From Desulfomicrobium escambiense DSM 10707 (GTDB lineage: Bacteria; Desulfobacterota; Desulfovibrionia; Desulfovibrionales; Desulfomicrobiaceae), in the NCBI RefSeq assembly GCF_000428825.1, contig NZ_AUAR01000004.1, positions 1-64,000 of the forward strand: 64,000 bases of DNA, given 5' to 3'. The notes under the pieces are model-generated. The model did no database searches and had not been told where the DNA came from. It worked only from the letters and a program-made list of their open reading frames with translations. Of the stretch, positions 8,413-19,832 are shown one piece after another (positions within the stretch are counted from its first letter, which is position 1; each line of letters begins with the position of its first letter). The translations under genes and the position numbers were made by a program.

Positions 8413-9327
8413 TCAGAGCAGAAGGCCTAGCAGCAGCGGCATGGAGACGATGGCCAGCATGGTCTGCACGGTGATGATGGCGGCCATGCGGTCGTGGTCG
8501 CCGCCCAGGACCCGGGCCAGGATGTAGGACGAGACCGAGACCGGGACCGCGGTGAAGATCAGGCAGACGCCGAGCGGCGTTCCGGAAAGGCCCAGGATTT
8601 TGCCCGCGGCGAAGGCCAGCAGGGGCAGGATCAGCAGCTTGAAGAGCGAGCTGGCGATGACGTCCCTCCATCCGTCCAGTGCGGCGGAGAAGGACAGCCC
8701 CGCGCCCACGGCCAGCAGACCCAGGGGCAGGGAGACGCTGCCGAGGATGTGCAGCCCTTCCTGCAGCATGGCGGGCAACGTGACGTCCGCCCCGTTCAGG
8801 GCGAAGCCCGCGGCACAGGCCAGGATGAGCGGATTGCGCCCGAGCTGCACCACCGTGTCGCGCAGGCCGCGCGCCCGAGTGTCCCGGCCGTGGCGGGTCA
8901 GAACCAGCACGCAGAGCACGTTGACGGTGGGGATGACGGTCATCAGGGCCACGGCGGAGAGGGACAGCCCCTCGTCGCCGAACAGGCCGCCCGCTGCCGA
9001 GAGGCCGACGTAGGTGTTGGGCCTGATGGCACCCTGGAAAATGGAAGTGAAGGCCGGGCCGTCGCTCTGCAGCCGGGGCCGGACGGCCATGAGTGCTGCG
9101 GCGACGGCGCATATGGCCGCGACCAGGCACGCAGCCATGGCCAGCAGAGGGTGCTGACCGGCGTGCATGGAGGTCAGCTTGTCCATGAGCAGGGCAGGGA
9201 AGAGCACGTAGTAGGTCAGGCGTTCGGCCTGGGGCCAGAACTCCAGGCTCGGGAAGGAGGCCCTGCGCAGCACGAAGCCGGTCAGGATCAGGAGAAAAAT
9301 CGGCGTGATGGTCTGCAGAACGTCCAC
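8413..9327 (-). CDS. AEC family (auxin efflux carrier-like) transporter
   Basis: A 304-residue inner-membrane permease with about ten hydrophobic helices, starting MDVLQTITPIFLLILTGFVLRR. The pattern of helices and the middle block RNPLILACAAGFALNG fit the AEC/MdcF family, which exports or imports organic anions. It is convergent with iorAB. A link to aryl-acid export is possible from proximity but not shown. Confidence 0.85.
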   Translation of the reverse strand: MDVLQTITPIFLLILTGFVLRRASFPSLEFWPQAERLTYYVLFPALLMDKLTSMHAGQHPLLAMAACLVAAICAVAAALMAVRPRLQSDGPAFTSIFQGAIRPNTYVGLSAAGGLFGDEGLSLSAVALMTVIPTVNVLCVLVLTRHGRDTRARGLRDTVVQLGRNPLILACAAGFALNGADVTLPAMLQEGLHILGSVSLPLGLLAVGAGLSFSAALDGWRDVIASSLFKLLILPLLAFAAGKILGLSGTPLGVCLIFTAVPVSVSSYILARVLGGDHDRMAAIITVQTMLAIVSMPLLLGLLL

Positions 9328-9422
9328 GTATCACCTCCCAAAGCGCGCACCCTGAACCGCAGGGCATCTCCTGAAAACCGCAACGGCGCCCAGATGCTCC
9401 GGTCTGCGCGGTTGCAGGGTCG

Positions 9423-10190
9423 TCAAACCGTGATCTCCTCCCAGAGCAGCTCCATGATGCGCGCCTTGACGGCCGCGAAATCGGCGCTGACCGTGACCCT
9501 GTGGTCGCGCGGCCGCGGGATGTCCACGGGGATGCGCGCCTTGAGGCGTCCCGGCCGGCGCGACATGACGTAGACGTTGTCGGCCAGCAGGATGGCCTCG
9601 TCGATGTCGTGGGTGATGAAAAGGACCGTGCTGCGCTCCTGGGCGCGGATCCTGAGCAGCAGTTCCTGCAGCACGAGGCGGGTCTGGGCGTCCAGGGCGC
9701 CGAAGGGCTCGTCCATGAGCAGCATGCGCGGCTGGTTGGCCAGCACGCGGGCGATGGCCACGCGCTGCTTCATGCCGCCGGACAGCTCCTTGGGCAGGGC
9801 GTTCTCGAAGTCGGCCAGGCCCACCAGCCCGAGATACCGCCTCGCGGTTTCGGCCCGCTCGTCCTTGGGCACACCCTTGATGCGCAGGCCGAACTCCACG
9901 TTCTCGCGCACGGACAGCCAGGGGAACAGCGTGTAGGATTGGAAGACCATGCCCCTGTCCGCGCCCGGCCCGGTGATGGGGCGTCCGTCGATGCGGGCCT
10001 CCCCGCCCGTGCCGTGTTCGAGGCCGGCCACGATGTTCAGCAGCGTCGACTTGCCGCACCCCGACGGCCCGACGATGACGGCCAGCTCCCCCTCGGCCAC
10101 GTCGAGGTCGATCCCCTCCAGGGCCGTGACGGGGCCGGCCGCCCCGGAGAAATCCTTGCGCAGGTCCCTGATCTCCAGCAGCGCGCTCAT
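9423..10190 (-). CDS. NitT/TauT-type ABC transporter, ATP-binding protein
   Basis: A 255-residue ATPase of the SsuB/TauB/NrtD group. Walker A is GPSGCGKST, the Q-loop is MVFQSYTLFPWLSV, the signature is ELSGGMKQR, and Walker B is LLMDEPFGALD. The start MSALLEIRDL is chosen because its ATG overlaps the permease stop (ATGA, 10187-10190). It powers uptake of a sulfonate, nitrate-like or thiamine-precursor substrate; the family alone does not decide which. Confidence 0.92.
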   Translation of the reverse strand: MSALLEIRDLRKDFSGAAGPVTALEGIDLDVAEGELAVIVGPSGCGKSTLLNIVAGLEHGTGGEARIDGRPITGPGADRGMVFQSYTLFPWLSVRENVEFGLRIKGVPKDERAETARRYLGLVGLADFENALPKELSGGMKQRVAIARVLANQPRMLLMDEPFGALDAQTRLVLQELLLRIRAQERSTVLFITHDIDEAILLADNVYVMSRRPGRLKARIPVDIPRPRDHRVTVSADFAAVKARIMELLWEEITV

Positions 10191-10969
10191 GTGTCCACCT
10201 TCTCGCTCCACGGCACGCACAGCCGCGCGGCGGTCTTGAACAGCCAGTCCGTGGCCAGGCCCAGCAGGCCGATGAGGACCAGGCCGGCGAAGATGCGGTC
10301 GATGGCCAGGAAGCGCTGGGCGCGCAGGATCATGTACCCCAGCCCCGAGTTGGCAGCCACCAGTTCGGCCACCACGAGGTAGGTCCAGGCCCAGCCCACG
10401 GTGATGCGCAGGTCGTCCATGATGCCGGGCAGGGCGCCGGGCAGCAGGACCATGCGGTAGATCTGGGCCCGGCTCGCGCCCAGGGTGGCGGCGGCCCGGC
10501 CCAGGTCGCGGGGCACTGCGGCCACGCTGTCGGCGACCATGAGCGCGAGCTGGAAGAAGGTGCCCAGGAAGATGATGGCGAACTTCTGGCCGTCGCCGAT
10601 ACCGAAGTACAGGAGCGTCAGCGGCACCAGGGCCACCACCGGCAGGTAGCGGGCGAACTCGATGAGCGGCGCGCACACGGCCGCTCCGCGCCGCGACGTG
10701 GCGATGAAGAGGCCAAGCGGCACGGCCGCGGCCACGGCCAGGGACCACCCGACCATGACGCGGTACACGCTGTCCCAGGTGTAGGACAGCAGGATGCCGT
10801 CGCGGTGCATGTCGGCGAAGGCCAGCAGCACGCTGTGGGGTTTGGGCAGGAAGAGGTCCTTGACCAGCCCGCCGTAGGAGGCCGCCGACCAGGCCGCCAA
10901 CACCGCGGCGAAGGAAAGGAGGGCCAGCCCCGCACGGTGGGCGGGACTGGCCTTGGGGTGCGTCGACAC
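10187..10969 (-). CDS. NitT/TauT-type ABC transporter, permease
   Basis: A 260-residue BPD_transp_1 permease with about six membrane helices. The EAA loop reads AAATLGASRAQIYRMVLLPGALPGIMDDLR. The stop overlaps the ATPase start by 4 bp and its start directly abuts the binding-protein stop (10969/10970), so this is a three-gene operon transcribed leftward. Confidence 0.92.
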   Translation of the reverse strand: MSTHPKASPAHRAGLALLSFAAVLAAWSAASYGGLVKDLFLPKPHSVLLAFADMHRDGILLSYTWDSVYRVMVGWSLAVAAAVPLGLFIATSRRGAAVCAPLIEFARYLPVVALVPLTLLYFGIGDGQKFAIIFLGTFFQLALMVADSVAAVPRDLGRAAATLGASRAQIYRMVLLPGALPGIMDDLRITVGWAWTYLVVAELVAANSGLGYMILRAQRFLAIDRIFAGLVLIGLLGLATDWLFKTAARLCVPWSEKVDT

Positions 10970-11926
10970 CTACTTGGCGCCTTCGACGACGAACTTGTCC
11001 GTCACGAAATCGGCCGCAGTGACTTCCTTCTCGATGATGCCCTTCTCCTTCCAGAAGCGGATGGCCCGGTCGGCCACCGCGTAGAGGCCCTGGCCCGGCT
11101 TGACGAAAGCCAGGTTCTCGGCCGCGCCCTTGAAGGTCACGCCCTTGGCCATGTCGGCCACTTCCGCGGCGGACAGGCCGAAGGCCTTGGCCATGATCTC
11201 GTCGCCCTTGGCCGGGTTGGCCTTGTACCATTCGATGGCCTTGAACCAGGCTCTGGCCATCTTGGTCGGCGCCTCGGGGTGCTTGGCGATGAAACCCGCG
11301 TTCATGACGAAGACGTCGACGATGGTCCCCGGCATCTCGCGGCTGGAAATCAGGACATGGCCGCCTTCGCGCTGGCCCGCGTTGGTCAGCCAGGGCTCCC
11401 AGGTCACGGCGGCGTCGACCTTGCCGGCCACGAAGGCCGCGCCGGCGTCGGACGCGCCCATTTCCTGGATGTTCACCTCGTCCTCCTTCATGCCGTTCTT
11501 TTCCAGGATGGACAGGAAGAAGAAGTACGAGGTGGACGACTTGTCCAGTGCCACGGTCCTGCCCTTGAGGTCGGCCACGGTCTTGATGCCGCCCGCGGCG
11601 ACCACGCCGTCTCCGCCCGTGGACTCGTCCATGGCGAAGATGACGGTTTCGGGGGTGCCCTTGGCGAAGTGGATGACCTCGCGGTCGATGACGTTGCCCA
11701 GGCCGTCGATGTTGCCCGAGGCCAGGGCGGCCGCATACTGCGACTCGTCCTCGATGATGGTCAGGTTCACGTCGAGGCCCTGTTCCTTGAAATACCCGAG
11801 TTCCTTGGCGATGTGCAGGGGGCCGTAGCCGACCCAGGTAGCGTGGGCCACGGTCACGGGCGTGTCGGCGGCAAAGGCGCAGGTGGCGGTCAGGGCCAGG
11901 CAGAGAGCGATGAGAATTTTGTGCAT
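10970..11926 (-). CDS. NitT/TauT-type ABC transporter, periplasmic binding protein
   Basis: A 318-residue NMT1/TauA-like binding protein with a cleavable signal peptide (MHKILIALCLALTATCAFA). The mature start VTVAHATWVGYGPLHIAKE and the AAVTWEPWLTNA segment are typical of aliphatic sulfonate/nitrate/pyrimidine binders. It heads the operon; the 151 bp upstream holds the likely promoter plus a loose inverted repeat (ACGAAAATCGATCGTTTCGT). The substrate is unassigned. Confidence 0.9.
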   Translation of the reverse strand: MHKILIALCLALTATCAFAADTPVTVAHATWVGYGPLHIAKELGYFKEQGLDVNLTIIEDESQYAAALASGNIDGLGNVIDREVIHFAKGTPETVIFAMDESTGGDGVVAAGGIKTVADLKGRTVALDKSSTSYFFFLSILEKNGMKEDEVNIQEMGASDAGAAFVAGKVDAAVTWEPWLTNAGQREGGHVLISSREMPGTIVDVFVMNAGFIAKHPEAPTKMARAWFKAIEWYKANPAKGDEIMAKAFGLSAAEVADMAKGVTFKGAAENLAFVKPGQGLYAVADRAIRFWKEKGIIEKEVTAADFVTDKFVVEGAK

Positions 11927-12077
11927 TGGTATTTCCTCCGGGGCAAACTAAAAACGAAAATCGATCGTTTCGTCAATGAGCGCAGCAGCAAAAAATGGCG
12001 GTCGCGCAGTTGCAACTTGCCGTCATGAAAGGAGATCGCAGGGGGTAGGCGGTGGTCGGCCGGTGCCGTGCTCAGAG

Positions 12078-12794
12078 TTAAGAGCGACCTACGGGCCAGA
12101 TTTCGTGCAGTGAGGCAGCGATGTGCTCGTCGCCATGGGCATCGTTGCGGACCGTGTGCGCGTGCAAGAAGTCCATGGCGATGCGTTCCAGGGCGTCCGT
12201 GACGCGCTCCCCGTGACGGGGCCGCCTGGCCATGTAAAGGTCGAAGTGGTCGACCTTGTCCCGCCGAATGCGGTCGTCGATGCGCCGGATGCGGATGTCG
12301 CGCTCCGTGGTCACGAACAGGGTCTGCAACCCCTGGCCGCGCAGGGATGCCAGGGCTTCGCGGAGGAAGGCGGGCATGCGGAAGGACTCGTCGTGCCCCA
12401 TGTGGAAGGCCAGCAGGCGCAGGGCCGTGTGGCTGACGACCATGACCGGCTTGCGGCGCAGGAGGCGGTAGGTCAGGACGTCCGCCAGGATGCACAGGGT
12501 CAGCGCCGTCGGCAGCGCCCAGGCGATGAGGGGATAGATGCGCAGGAAAAGCCTCTCGGCGAACAGGCGCACGGGCCCCTTGTGCTCCGAGGACTCGGCC
12601 GCGCAGGTGGGCGCCGAGAGCCAGCCGCGTCGCTTCTCCACGAATACGCCGGTCTTCTGCAGATGCGCCATCACCAGCCGGGCCACGTGATCCTTGCCCG
12701 AGGCGTCGGTGCCGAGGATCAGGACCAGGTTTGGGCGCTGCGCTGTTCTTTCCTTCGTGCGGTCCGGAATTTCGCCCCGTTCGGCGTGACTCAT
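12078..12794 (-). CDS. P-loop nucleotide kinase-like protein
   Basis: A 238-residue protein with a Walker-A-like LILGTDASGKDHVARLV near residue 30, recalling thymidylate-kinase-like folds (GxxxSGKD). A hydrophobic stretch follows (LIAWALPTALTLCILADVLTY), then RRKPVMVVSHTALRLL and a section with many Arg/Asp residues. The substrate is unknown. The start overlaps the DinB-like stop by 4 bp (12791-12794), so the pair is co-translated. Confidence 0.6.
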   Translation of the reverse strand: MSHAERGEIPDRTKERTAQRPNLVLILGTDASGKDHVARLVMAHLQKTGVFVEKRRGWLSAPTCAAESSEHKGPVRLFAERLFLRIYPLIAWALPTALTLCILADVLTYRLLRRKPVMVVSHTALRLLAFHMGHDESFRMPAFLREALASLRGQGLQTLFVTTERDIRIRRIDDRIRRDKVDHFDLYMARRPRHGERVTDALERIAMDFLHAHTVRNDAHGDEHIAASLHEIWPVGRS

Positions 12795-13255
12795 GCCTTT
12801 CCTTCCACGGCCCGGATTTCGGCGGCGCGCTCGGCGAACAGCTTCCGGTGCAACTCCATGTGCACGAAATAGTCGCGGATCAGCGCCTCCAGGGTGATGT
12901 CGCCGTCCTCCCGTCTCCAGACATGACACAGGGCGGCCGGGTTCACGCTTTCGATGAGGTGCAGCAGGAACAGGTTGTAGCTTTTCCACAGGGCCAGCAC
13001 GTCGGCGTAGCCGAAGGGGCCGATGCCGGTCACATTCCGCCACTCTTCGGCGTCGTACTTGGGGAAGACGAGGACGGGCTCGAGCTGCAGGCGCACGAAG
13101 CGCTGGTGGTTGTTGGCGGCGGAGTCCACGAGATGGGCGACCATCTCCTTGAGGGTCCATGTGTCTTCGGTCAGTCGGATGTCGGCCAGGTGCGCGCTGG
13201 CGTCCATGAGGGTTTGGAAGGCGTCGATGTGCGTTCTGTATGCGGCGGTGTCCAT
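12791..13255 (-). CDS. DinB/YfiT-family protein
   Basis: A 154-residue four-helix-bundle protein of the DinB superfamily. His residues in KEMVAHLVDSAANNHQRF and near the end in YFVHMELHRKLF are placed like the three metal-binding His of the family, which includes thiol-dependent transferases. It is the first gene of a two-gene leftward unit with the kinase-like gene. The substrate is unknown. Confidence 0.8.
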   Translation of the reverse strand: MDTAAYRTHIDAFQTLMDASAHLADIRLTEDTWTLKEMVAHLVDSAANNHQRFVRLQLEPVLVFPKYDAEEWRNVTGIGPFGYADVLALWKSYNLFLLHLIESVNPAALCHVWRREDGDITLEALIRDYFVHMELHRKLFAERAAEIRAVEGKA

Positions 13256-13480
13256 GTTCGCTCCTTGTTTCGTGCGTGGACGAATAGCGCGGGAGGCGGC
13301 GACGGTTCAAGGGGAAATGGGCTGGCCGGCCGAGAGGGCGTTCTTGACAGGGCGCCGCTCGTGCGAGACGTAACCGCCTCCCGGAAGCCTTTCCGCCTTC
13401 CGTGCCGGTCCAGACCGCGCAGACGGTCCGAAATCCGGACCGGCGGGGCCGACGCCACAAAAACTCCCAAGGATGCATCC

Positions 13481-14413
13481 ATGAACATCGCCGTCATCGG
13501 TTCCGGCGCCATCGGCGCCTACTACGGGGCCCGGCTGCTGAGTGCCGGGCATGAGGTCCATTTCCTGTTCCATTCGGACTACGGACACGTTCGTGACAAC
13601 GGCCTGCGCGTTGATTCCGTGCGCGGCGACATGTTCTTCCCGCAGGTCAACGCCTACGGGCGCGTCGAGGACATGCCGCGCTGTGACGTCGTCCTCGTGG
13701 CCACCAAGACGACTACCAACCATCTGCTGGAAAAGCTCCTGCCCCCTGTCTGCGGTCCGGGGGGCGTCGTGGTGCTGATGCAGAACGGCCTGAACGGCGA
13801 GCGAACCATCGACCGTTTGGGCCTGGGTGTGACGGTCATCGGCTGCCTGTGCTTCGTGTGCTGCAACAAGATCGGGCTCGGCCACGTCGCGCATCTCGAT
13901 TACGGCAAGGTGACCCTGGGCCACTATCTCTGCGGCGACCGTCCGGCCGGGGTCACGCCCGAACTGGAACGGGCCGCCACGCTCTTCGAGGGTGCGGGGA
14001 TCCCGGTGGAGAAATGCGACGACCTGATCCTGGCGCGCTGGCGCAAGCTGTTCTGGAACATCGCCTTCAACGGCCCCTGCGCCCTGCTCGGCGCCACCAC
14101 GGACCTCATCGTCAGCTGTCCGGCCACGCGCCGGCTGGCCCGCGACCTGATGGTCGAAGTCCGGGCCGGCGCCCTGTCCATGGGCCGCGAGATTCCGGAA
14201 TCCTTCATCGACGACATCCTCGATTCCACCGACAGGATGGCTCCGTACAAGCCGAGCATGATGCTCGACGCCGAGAACCGTCGCCCCCTGGAGGTCGAGG
14301 CCATCTACGGCGAGCCGCTGCGCACCGCCGCCGAGCATGGCGTGGACCTGCCCGCAGTGCGGACCATCTACCTTCAGCTGCTCTTTCTCGACGAGCGCCT
14401 GCGCTCAGCCTGA
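13481..14413 (+). CDS. panE: 2-dehydropantoate 2-reductase family oxidoreductase
   Basis: A 310-residue NAD(P)H-dependent ketopantoate reductase (ApbA/PanE fold), used for pantothenate and hence CoA synthesis. The Rossmann motif is IAVIGSGAIGAYYGARL at the N terminus; the catalytic Lys region KLFWNIAFNGPCAL begins the C-terminal helical domain. The start follows AAGGATG with proper spacing. Several PanE-like paralogues reduce other 2-oxo acids, so the exact substrate is probable rather than certain. Confidence 0.88.
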   Translation: MNIAVIGSGAIGAYYGARLLSAGHEVHFLFHSDYGHVRDNGLRVDSVRGDMFFPQVNAYGRVEDMPRCDVVLVATKTTTNHLLEKLLPPVCGPGGVVVLMQNGLNGERTIDRLGLGVTVIGCLCFVCCNKIGLGHVAHLDYGKVTLGHYLCGDRPAGVTPELERAATLFEGAGIPVEKCDDLILARWRKLFWNIAFNGPCALLGATTDLIVSCPATRRLARDLMVEVRAGALSMGREIPESFIDDILDSTDRMAPYKPSMMLDAENRRPLEVEAIYGEPLRTAAEHGVDLPAVRTIYLQLLFLDERLRSA

Positions 14414-14438
14414 ATTCGCCCTTCATACGGACTGTCCC

Positions 14439-14465
14439 CCCGGAGGCCCTGCGCCTCCGGGTTTT
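14439..14465 (+). terminator. Rho-independent terminator after panE
   Basis: Perfect 9-bp stem CCCGGAGGC (14439-14447) / GCCTCCGGG (14453-14461), 5-nt loop, then TTTT. It lies 26 bp after the panE stop. Confidence 0.85.
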
Positions 14466-14508
14466 CCCGCTCCGAGCGGGCCTGCCTGCCCTCGCGTCGC
14501 GACGGGCC

Positions 14509-14550
14509 TGCACATGTGCAAAAGGATTGATGCCGCTGCGCGCACATGTG
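14509..14550. promoter_or_regulatory. Two CACATGTG palindromes upstream of the DUF2318-ABC operon
   Basis: TGCACATGTGCA (14509-14520) is a perfect 12-bp palindrome, and its core CACATGTG recurs at 14543-14550, 32 bp away (about three helical turns). They lie 113-154 bp before the DUF2318 start and look like paired operator sites. The regulator is unknown. Confidence 0.5.
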
Positions 14551-14662
14551 TCAGGTTCTGCATTTCGTTCTTCCCATCCCCTGGAATGATTCGATTTTTC
14601 GTTGGTATGCTTCGTGCTTTTAAATTCCGACCATATCAATACGAATTTTTCGGGGGATGATC

Positions 14663-15112
14663 ATGAAAACCGTTCACGCCGTGTTTCTCGCTGTCCTGAT
14701 GTCTCTGGGCGCTTCCCAGGCCTTCGCCTTTCTCGACATGTTTTCCGGGTCCAAGGCCGTGCAGGCCGAGAACGGCGTCGTCAGGATCCCGGCATCCGAG
14801 GTGTCCGACGGCAAGGTCCACCATTTCCGCTTCGCGGGAGACGGGCCGGAGCTGAAGTTCTTCCTGATCGAGAGCGGAGACAGGCTGCGGGCAGCCTTCG
14901 ACGCCTGCGACGTTTGCTACCACGCCAAGAAGGGCTACACCCAGGACAAGGAGTTCGTGATCTGCAACAATTGCGGCATGCGCTTCCACGCCTCCCGCAT
15001 CGGCGACGTCAAGGGCGGCTGCAACCCCGCGCCGCTGGCGCACCGGGTCGAGGGCGGCGATGTCGTCATTTCCGTGGCCGACCTGGCAGCCGGCGCGGAG
15101 TTCTTCAAGTGA
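14663..15112 (+). CDS. DUF2318 (Fe-S/metal-binding) exported protein
   Basis: A 149-residue protein with a signal peptide (MKTVHAVFLAVLMSLGASQAFA). The C-terminal half carries CDVC, CNNC and a last Cys in GGCNP, the DUF2318 pattern, with VCYHAKKGY between. This domain is often found with ferrous-iron permease systems and is thought to handle electrons or metal outside the membrane. GGGGGA stands 5 bp before this ATG; the ATG at 14657 is too close to it. The stop overlaps the permease start (GTGA). Confidence 0.8.
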   Translation: MKTVHAVFLAVLMSLGASQAFAFLDMFSGSKAVQAENGVVRIPASEVSDGKVHHFRFAGDGPELKFFLIESGDRLRAAFDACDVCYHAKKGYTQDKEFVICNNCGMRFHASRIGDVKGGCNPAPLAHRVEGGDVVISVADLAAGAEFFK

Positions 15113-16272
15113 ACATCCTGACCATCCCCCTGCGGACCATGCGCAAGAAGTGGCTCAAGACGTCGCTTCTGTTCACGGTCTTCACCCTGAGCGTGGTGGC
15201 CATCGTCTCCCTCAACTACGTCTCGCGGGAAGTGGGCCATTCCCTCGAAAAGAAGCTGACGGCCTTCGGCGCCAACATTTTGGTCTCGCCCAGGAGCGAG
15301 AAGCTGACCGTGAGCTACGGCGGGTTTTCCATGGGCGACATGCTCATGGGCATGACGGATCTGCGCGAGACCGACGCGGAGGAGCGCATCCTGTCCATCG
15401 GCTACCGCGACCGCATCAGCGTTGTGGCGCCCAAGCTCGTGTCCATGGCCAGGATCGGCGACATGGCCGTGGGCGTGGTCGGGGTGCGCTTCGAGCGCGA
15501 GAAGGTCCTCAAGGGCTACTGGTCCATGCAGGGCGATTTTCCGGGCGTGGAGAACGGCGTCCTGGCGGGCTCCAAGGCCGCGGCCCGGCTCGGCCTGAAG
15601 GTCGGGGGCGGGTTCGATTTGGCCGGGCGGCCGGCGGTGGTCTCCGGCATCCTCGACCCCACGGGCAGCGACGACGACTCCGTCATGTTCGCGGACCTGG
15701 GTTTCGCCCAGGCGGCCTTCGGGCAGGAGGGCAAGGTCAGCTTCGTGGAAGTGGCCGCCCTGTGCGCGGGCTGCCCCATCGAGGACATCGTGCGCCAGCT
15801 GGAGGAAAAGCTCCCCGACACGGACATCCAGGCCATGCAGTCCATCGTCAAGCAGCGCATGTACTCGGTCCACTTCGTCGAGCACCTGATCCTGACCGTC
15901 AGCCTGGTCATCCTCCTCATTGCCTGCTGCATGGTCGGCGCGACCATGCTCTCCTCGGTCAACGAGCGGGTCCGCGAGATAGGCCTGCTGCGCTCCCTGG
16001 GCTTTTCTCGCGCCGGGATCTTCGGAGTGTTCTGTTTCGAGGCGGTGCTCATCGGCCTGGCGGCCGGGGTCGTCGGGTATTTCGGTGGATTTTTCCTGAG
16101 CGTCGAGGTCCTGGATCTCCTAGGCATGGCCCAGGAGGCCGAGGCTGCCATGCACCCCGGGCATCTCGTGCTGACGTGCGCGCTCATCGTCGGCGTCTCC
16201 GTCCTGGCCGCCTTCTTCCCGTCGTGGAAGGCCGCTTCCATCGAGCCGTCCACGGCGCTCATCTCCCTGTGA
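15109..16272 (+). CDS. MacB/FtsX-type ABC transporter permease
   Basis: A 387-residue permease with one N-terminal helix (LLFTVFTLSVVAIVSLNYV), a large extracytoplasmic domain (about 45-255) and three C-terminal helices with the FtsX signature NERVREIGLLRSLGFSRAGI. A GTG start overlaps the DUF2318 stop, showing translational coupling. Together with the ATPase it makes a MacB/LolDE-like mechanotransmission transporter; the operon context points to metal or iron-linked work at the membrane. Confidence 0.85.
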   Translation: MNILTIPLRTMRKKWLKTSLLFTVFTLSVVAIVSLNYVSREVGHSLEKKLTAFGANILVSPRSEKLTVSYGGFSMGDMLMGMTDLRETDAEERILSIGYRDRISVVAPKLVSMARIGDMAVGVVGVRFEREKVLKGYWSMQGDFPGVENGVLAGSKAAARLGLKVGGGFDLAGRPAVVSGILDPTGSDDDSVMFADLGFAQAAFGQEGKVSFVEVAALCAGCPIEDIVRQLEEKLPDTDIQAMQSIVKQRMYSVHFVEHLILTVSLVILLIACCMVGATMLSSVNERVREIGLLRSLGFSRAGIFGVFCFEAVLIGLAAGVVGYFGGFFLSVEVLDLLGMAQEAEAAMHPGHLVLTCALIVGVSVLAAFFPSWKAASIEPSTALISL

Positions 16273-16280
16273 GGCACGCA

Positions 16281-16952
<672 letters not shown>

Positions 16953-16965
16953 ACGGGAGGTTGGC

Positions 16966-19614
<2,649 letters not shown>

Positions 19615-19681
19615 TTTTTTTCCGGGCGGAAGGTGTGGCTCTCTTTATCCAGCCGGGAGCGCCGGCGAACGGACCGATTTG

Positions 19682-19727
19682 CGTGCATCATGCCGGATGA
19701 ATCCGGCATGATGCACGTATCTGTTTT
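19682..19727 (+). terminator. Perfect 17-bp hairpin between two kinase genes
   Basis: Arms 19682-19698 (CGTGCATCATGCCGGAT) and 19701-19717 are perfectly complementary with a 2-nt centre, followed on the plus strand by CTGTTTTT. Both flanking genes run leftward and no T-run follows on that strand, so it may be a bidirectional or mRNA-end structure rather than a simple terminator. The rest of 19615-19832 shows nothing clear. Confidence 0.5.
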
Positions 19728-19832
19728 TGCAGCTGCTGCCTAGAGCTCGGGACGCGGACCCTGAAAAGTCTGAAAGCGGGAGGCACCGGTTGGACTGGAG
19801 CATGCGCCGTATCGTGGTGTTTCCGGCCGGGA

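Noticed and set aside
10191-11231. N-terminal extension fusing the ABC ATPase to 347 upstream residues
   Set aside because: The extension is antisense-like junk in another frame of the permease and binding protein; the ATPase starts at 10190 by ATGA overlap.
14657-14662. ATG at 14657 as start of the DUF2318 gene
   Set aside because: The Shine-Dalgarno touches this ATG; the next ATG at 14663 has proper spacing.
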